A stretch of 6,956 nucleotides of DNA from the NCBI GenBank assembly GCA_028751055.1, contig JAQZDD010000052.1:1-6956 (forward strand). The letters run 5' to 3'. Made by a program: the position numbers and the translations under genes. The notes below the pieces were generated by a model. That model ran no database searches. It saw only the letters and a program-made list of their open reading frames with translations, and was not told where the DNA came from. Below are positions 5,201 to 6,956 of the stretch, piece by piece. The stretch's first letter is position 1, and the number at the start of each line of letters is the position of its first letter. Source of the stretch: Euryarchaeota archaeon Ods04 (GTDB taxonomy: Archaea; Halobacteriota; Halobacteria; Halobacteriales; Halorutilaceae).

Positions 5201-5611
5201 TCAGTCCTCCGCGGCGTACAGGTACACGGCGCAGACGACGATGACAGCCTCTACCGCCTTGGTGATGACAGCCATCGGGTTGAGGCTTCCGCGCATGTAG
5301 AAAGCATCGACACCGAAGCCCTGAAACACAAACAGAGCGACGATGGTGGCGAGAGCGTACAAAGCGGCGACGATGTAAAGCTCCCGACGCCAGAAACGCG
5401 TCAGGTAGACCGCGACACCCACGAGGAAGCCCAGTCCGTTGAGAATGAACAGGACACCCATCGTCTGGTTCATCTCCAGTGCGTTGGGTGCTAGAACCAG
5501 ATGGAGCACCCCTGTTATCACAGCCATTAATATCCCCACGTAGCCGACGGGATGTCTGGAAAGCTGAACGACAGTATCGGTTCCGCCCGTTGCGGTGCTG
5601 CTTCCTGCCAT
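5201..5611 (-). CDS. Four-helix integral membrane protein, unknown function
   Basis: The 136-residue protein has a polar Ser/Thr/Gly-rich N-terminus (MAGSSTATGGTDTVVQLSRH), then four hydrophobic helices at about 21-42, 52-70, 77-98 and 113-133. A positive cluster (TRFWRRE, 71-77) sits between helices 2 and 3 and suggests that this loop faces the cytoplasm. His37 in the first helix (GVLHLVLAP) is a recurrent feature of small haloarchaeal four-helix membrane proteins as I recall them, but I cannot name the family or a function. The ATG at 5611 was preferred over in-frame upstream starts at 5710 and 5665 because the extra segment is not conserved-looking and a TATA-like CTTATCT lies 26 nt before it. 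It is followed on the same strand by the dehydrogenase and is divergent from the CPBP protease. Confidence 0.78.
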   Translation of the reverse strand: MAGSSTATGGTDTVVQLSRHPVGYVGILMAVITGVLHLVLAPNALEMNQTMGVLFILNGLGFLVGVAVYLTRFWRRELYIVAALYALATIVALFVFQGFGVDAFYMRGSLNPMAVITKAVEAVIVVCAVYLYAAED

Positions 5612-5633
5612 GTCCCATACTGGTTCGGCTGCC

Positions 5634-5640
5634 AGATAAG
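5634..5640 (-). promoter_or_regulatory. TATA-like box for the four-helix membrane protein gene
   Basis: The minus strand reads CTTATCT, centred 26 nt upstream of the ATG at 5611. The match in spacing to other starts here supports both the start choice and a leaderless transcript. Confidence 0.5.
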
Positions 5641-5667
5641 TCTTGGTGACATTTCCCAATACCATGG

Positions 5668-5706
5668 AAGACCGATGCCGAAGCGGAATGTAAGACCGAT
5701 ACCGAA
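5668..5706. repeat. 15-bp direct repeat in the divergent intergenic region
   Basis: AAGACCGATGCCGAA (5668-5682) and AAGACCGATACCGAA (5692-5706) differ at one base and start 24 bp apart. They lie in the 185-bp gap between the four-helix membrane protein and CPBP protease genes, starting 28 bp upstream of the former's TATA-like box and ending about 56 bp upstream of the latter's. Such placement suits paired activator or repressor sites. No coding frame explains it. Confidence 0.45.
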
Positions 5707-5762
5707 ACATACCAACCGCTAACCCTCCGTCGTCTGAACCGCTATGCCGGTATACTCGGCGG

Positions 5763-5769
5763 AAATATC
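5763..5769 (+). promoter_or_regulatory. TATA-like box for the CPBP protease gene
   Basis: AAATATC is centred 31 nt upstream of the ATG at 5797, which would give a leader of only a few bases. An alternative, GTATAC at 5750-5755, would give a leader of about 18 nt. No Shine-Dalgarno site is visible. Confidence 0.4.
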
Positions 5770-5796
5770 AAGTGGGTCTCGCCGCAACACCCACCC

Positions 5797-6795
5797 ATGG
5801 GAGTGGGCGACAGCACGTACCTCTGGAACGCCGACGAGCGACGCCTCCGCGCGCCTTGGCGTATCGTCGCCGCTAGCGTCGTCTTCTTCGTCGTGGTAGT
5901 CGTCTTGATGAACGTCTTCGCCGTCGCAGCGGTCGTCGCGGGCATCGTCGAACCCGACATCTTCGAGTTCGACGCCGTCCTGACAGCCGACGCTCTCGTC
6001 TTCTTCGCCGGTCTCCTCGTCGCCCTCTCAGTCGCCGTCTTCGTCGCTCTCTGGATAGTCGCGCGGTACGTCGACAGAAGACGCCTCTCCGACTACGGCT
6101 TCCGCGTCGACACAAGGTGGTGGAAAGACCTCGGCTTCGGTCTCGCTCTCGGTGCCGCTCTGCCGACGTTGATGTTCGCAGTAGGCTGGGCGGCGGGATG
6201 GTACCGCATCGAGGGATTCTTCGTATCCGAAGCCTCCTTCGCCTACGCCTTCGTCGCTGTCGTCGTGCTGTTCGTCGCCGTCGGCGTCTACGAGGAACTG
6301 CTCGTCAGGGGATGGCTCTTGACCAACGTCGCCGAAGGTCTTTCGGCGTACGGAGAGCGCGCCGCAGTCGGTGTCGCCGTCTTCGCAACCTCCGCGCTCT
6401 TCGGTGTACTGCACCTTCCGAACCCAGGGGCGTCGCTCGCCTCCGCCTCCGTCATCACGCTCGCGGGCGTCTTCTTGGCTCTCGGATACGTCCTGACGGG
6501 CGAACTTGCCGTGCCCATAGGAATCCATATCACGTGGAACCTGTTCAAAGGCTCCGTCTACGGCGTCGGCGTCAGCGGCTTGCAGTTCCCCGTCACGGTA
6601 GTCGAAACCAAGACGGTCGGACCCGAGTACATGACAGGCGGCGACTTCGGTCCCGAGGCGGGACTCTTGGGTGCTGTGGCTGTCGTCGTCGGTACCGCGG
6701 CTATACTGGGCTGGGTGCGTTGGCAAGGCGACGAACTGGTGACGCACGAACGCGTGACTACGCCCGACCTACGGGATACCGACTCCGACGCATAG
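5797..6795 (+). CDS. CPBP-family intramembrane metalloprotease (CAAX protease / Abi type)
   Basis: This 332-residue protein is mostly hydrophobic, with about eight membrane helices (roughly 22-51, 62-91, 112-135, 147-165, 189-207, 214-233, 238-260 and 289-307). The three CPBP signature motifs are intact: EELLVR with Glu166, Glu167 and Arg171; FGVLH with Phe202 and His206; and HITWN with His244 and Asn248. In the Rce1-like fold the Glu and His residues bind the metal and activate water inside the membrane. The family includes CAAX-prenyl proteases, bacteriocin-immunity proteins and other archaeal members of unknown role; the substrate here is unknown. The N-terminus (MGVGDSTYLWNADERRLRAPWR) is cytoplasmic-looking and the C-terminal tail is acidic. 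The ATG at 5797 has a TATA-like element 31 nt upstream. The gene is divergent from the four-helix membrane protein and convergent with the last partial gene, 10 nt away. Confidence 0.92.
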   Translation: MGVGDSTYLWNADERRLRAPWRIVAASVVFFVVVVVLMNVFAVAAVVAGIVEPDIFEFDAVLTADALVFFAGLLVALSVAVFVALWIVARYVDRRRLSDYGFRVDTRWWKDLGFGLALGAALPTLMFAVGWAAGWYRIEGFFVSEASFAYAFVAVVVLFVAVGVYEELLVRGWLLTNVAEGLSAYGERAAVGVAVFATSALFGVLHLPNPGASLASASVITLAGVFLALGYVLTGELAVPIGIHITWNLFKGSVYGVGVSGLQFPVTVVETKTVGPEYMTGGDFGPEAGLLGAVAVVVGTAAILGWVRWQGDELVTHERVTTPDLRDTDSDA

Positions 6796-6805
6796 TACCC
6801 CGTCC

Positions 6806-6956
6806 CTACTTGTCTCTACGACGGCGGAGGCTGGCACGCACACCGTCAGCTTCCAGAACCTCTTCGCGTAGCTCCTCCTCGTCGTACCTGCCCTCTATCA
6901 GGTCTTCTAACCTCCCCTCCAGCCTGTCCGCCGCGAGGAGGTCAGATAGAATGACG
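6806..6956 (-). CDS. C-terminal fragment of an unidentified acidic protein (5' end outside window)
   Basis: The last 49 residues before a TAG stop are visible, in frame to the window edge. They are strongly charged and predicted helical (DLLAADRLEGRLEDLIEGRY, then DEEELREEVLEADGVRASL) and end in a basic RRRRDK tail. Acidic helix followed by Arg/Lys-rich end is compatible with a soluble protein, but no family can be named from so little. Reading-frame choice rests on the uninterrupted frame, the haloarchaeal acidic composition and a stop placed 10 nt from the convergent protease stop. Confidence 0.55.
   Translation of the reverse strand, partial: VILSDLLAADRLEGRLEDLIEGRYDEEELREEVLEADGVRASLRRRRDK

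Noticed and set aside
5145..5618. N-terminal extension of 158 codons on the dehydrogenase frame
   Set aside because: It overlaps the four-helix membrane protein gene in another frame on the same strand, has low-complexity Arg/Gly-rich content, and the conserved MRAVQF start and TATA box place the true start at 5144.
5746..5760. Short inverted repeat GCCG(7)CGGC upstream of the protease gene
   Set aside because: Four-base arms are expected by chance in GC-rich DNA and nothing else marks the site.
6028..6747. Minus-strand open frame of 239 codons opposite the CPBP protease gene
   Set aside because: It is a His/Asp/Glu-rich mirror of the membrane-protein codons, with no motif and no promoter, antisense to a gene with intact catalytic motifs.

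Overview
The window reads as chromosomal DNA of a halophilic archaeon of the Halobacteria or a close relative. The inferred proteins are very rich in Asp and Glu, the DNA is moderately GC-rich, and most starts are preceded by an archaeal TATA-like element about 26-27 nt upstream of the start codon rather than by a Shine-Dalgarno site, which points to leaderless mRNAs. Use of ATA for Ile (6 of 20 Ile codons in the aminotransferase, counted by eye) is high for a haloarchaeon, so the source may be an atypical or uncultured lineage. Species cannot be named from the sequence alone.

Layout. Left block (1-1944, all minus strand): a cupin protein with a C-terminal zinc ribbon, cut by the window edge; a small two-helix membrane protein; and a saccharopine-dehydrogenase-like Rossmann oxidoreductase. 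Their spacing (40 and 58 nt) allows one transcript starting near 1944. An 82-nt divergent promoter region (1945-2026) separates this block from a class V PLP aminotransferase of the alanine-glyoxylate/serine-pyruvate type (2027-3205, plus). The middle holds a type II toxin-antitoxin operon on the minus strand (ribbon-helix-helix antitoxin 3616-3843, PIN toxin 3206-3619), with two interlocked inverted repeats around its promoter, and then a 46-residue single-helix membrane protein on the plus strand (3957-4097). The right block has a medium-chain NAD(P)-dependent dehydrogenase/quinone-reductase-like enzyme (4110-5144, minus), a four-helix membrane protein (5201-5611, minus), a CPBP-family intramembrane metalloprotease (5797-6795, plus), and the C-terminal end of an unidentified acidic protein (6806-6956, minus).

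How the parts fit. The divergent Rossmann oxidoreductase and aminotransferase share one short control region and may act on related amino or keto acids; this is inference. The toxin-antitoxin pair is self-contained, with ATGA overlap coupling and a likely autoregulatory operator. Genes are tightly packed: three convergent pairs end 0, 12 and 10 nt apart, so transcripts probably run into one another. No RNA gene, CRISPR array, insertion sequence or integrase was seen. I found no convincing new multi-gene system; the most interesting items are the toxin-antitoxin operator, the very small membrane-protein gene beside it, and a spaced direct repeat upstream of the protease and the four-helix membrane protein.
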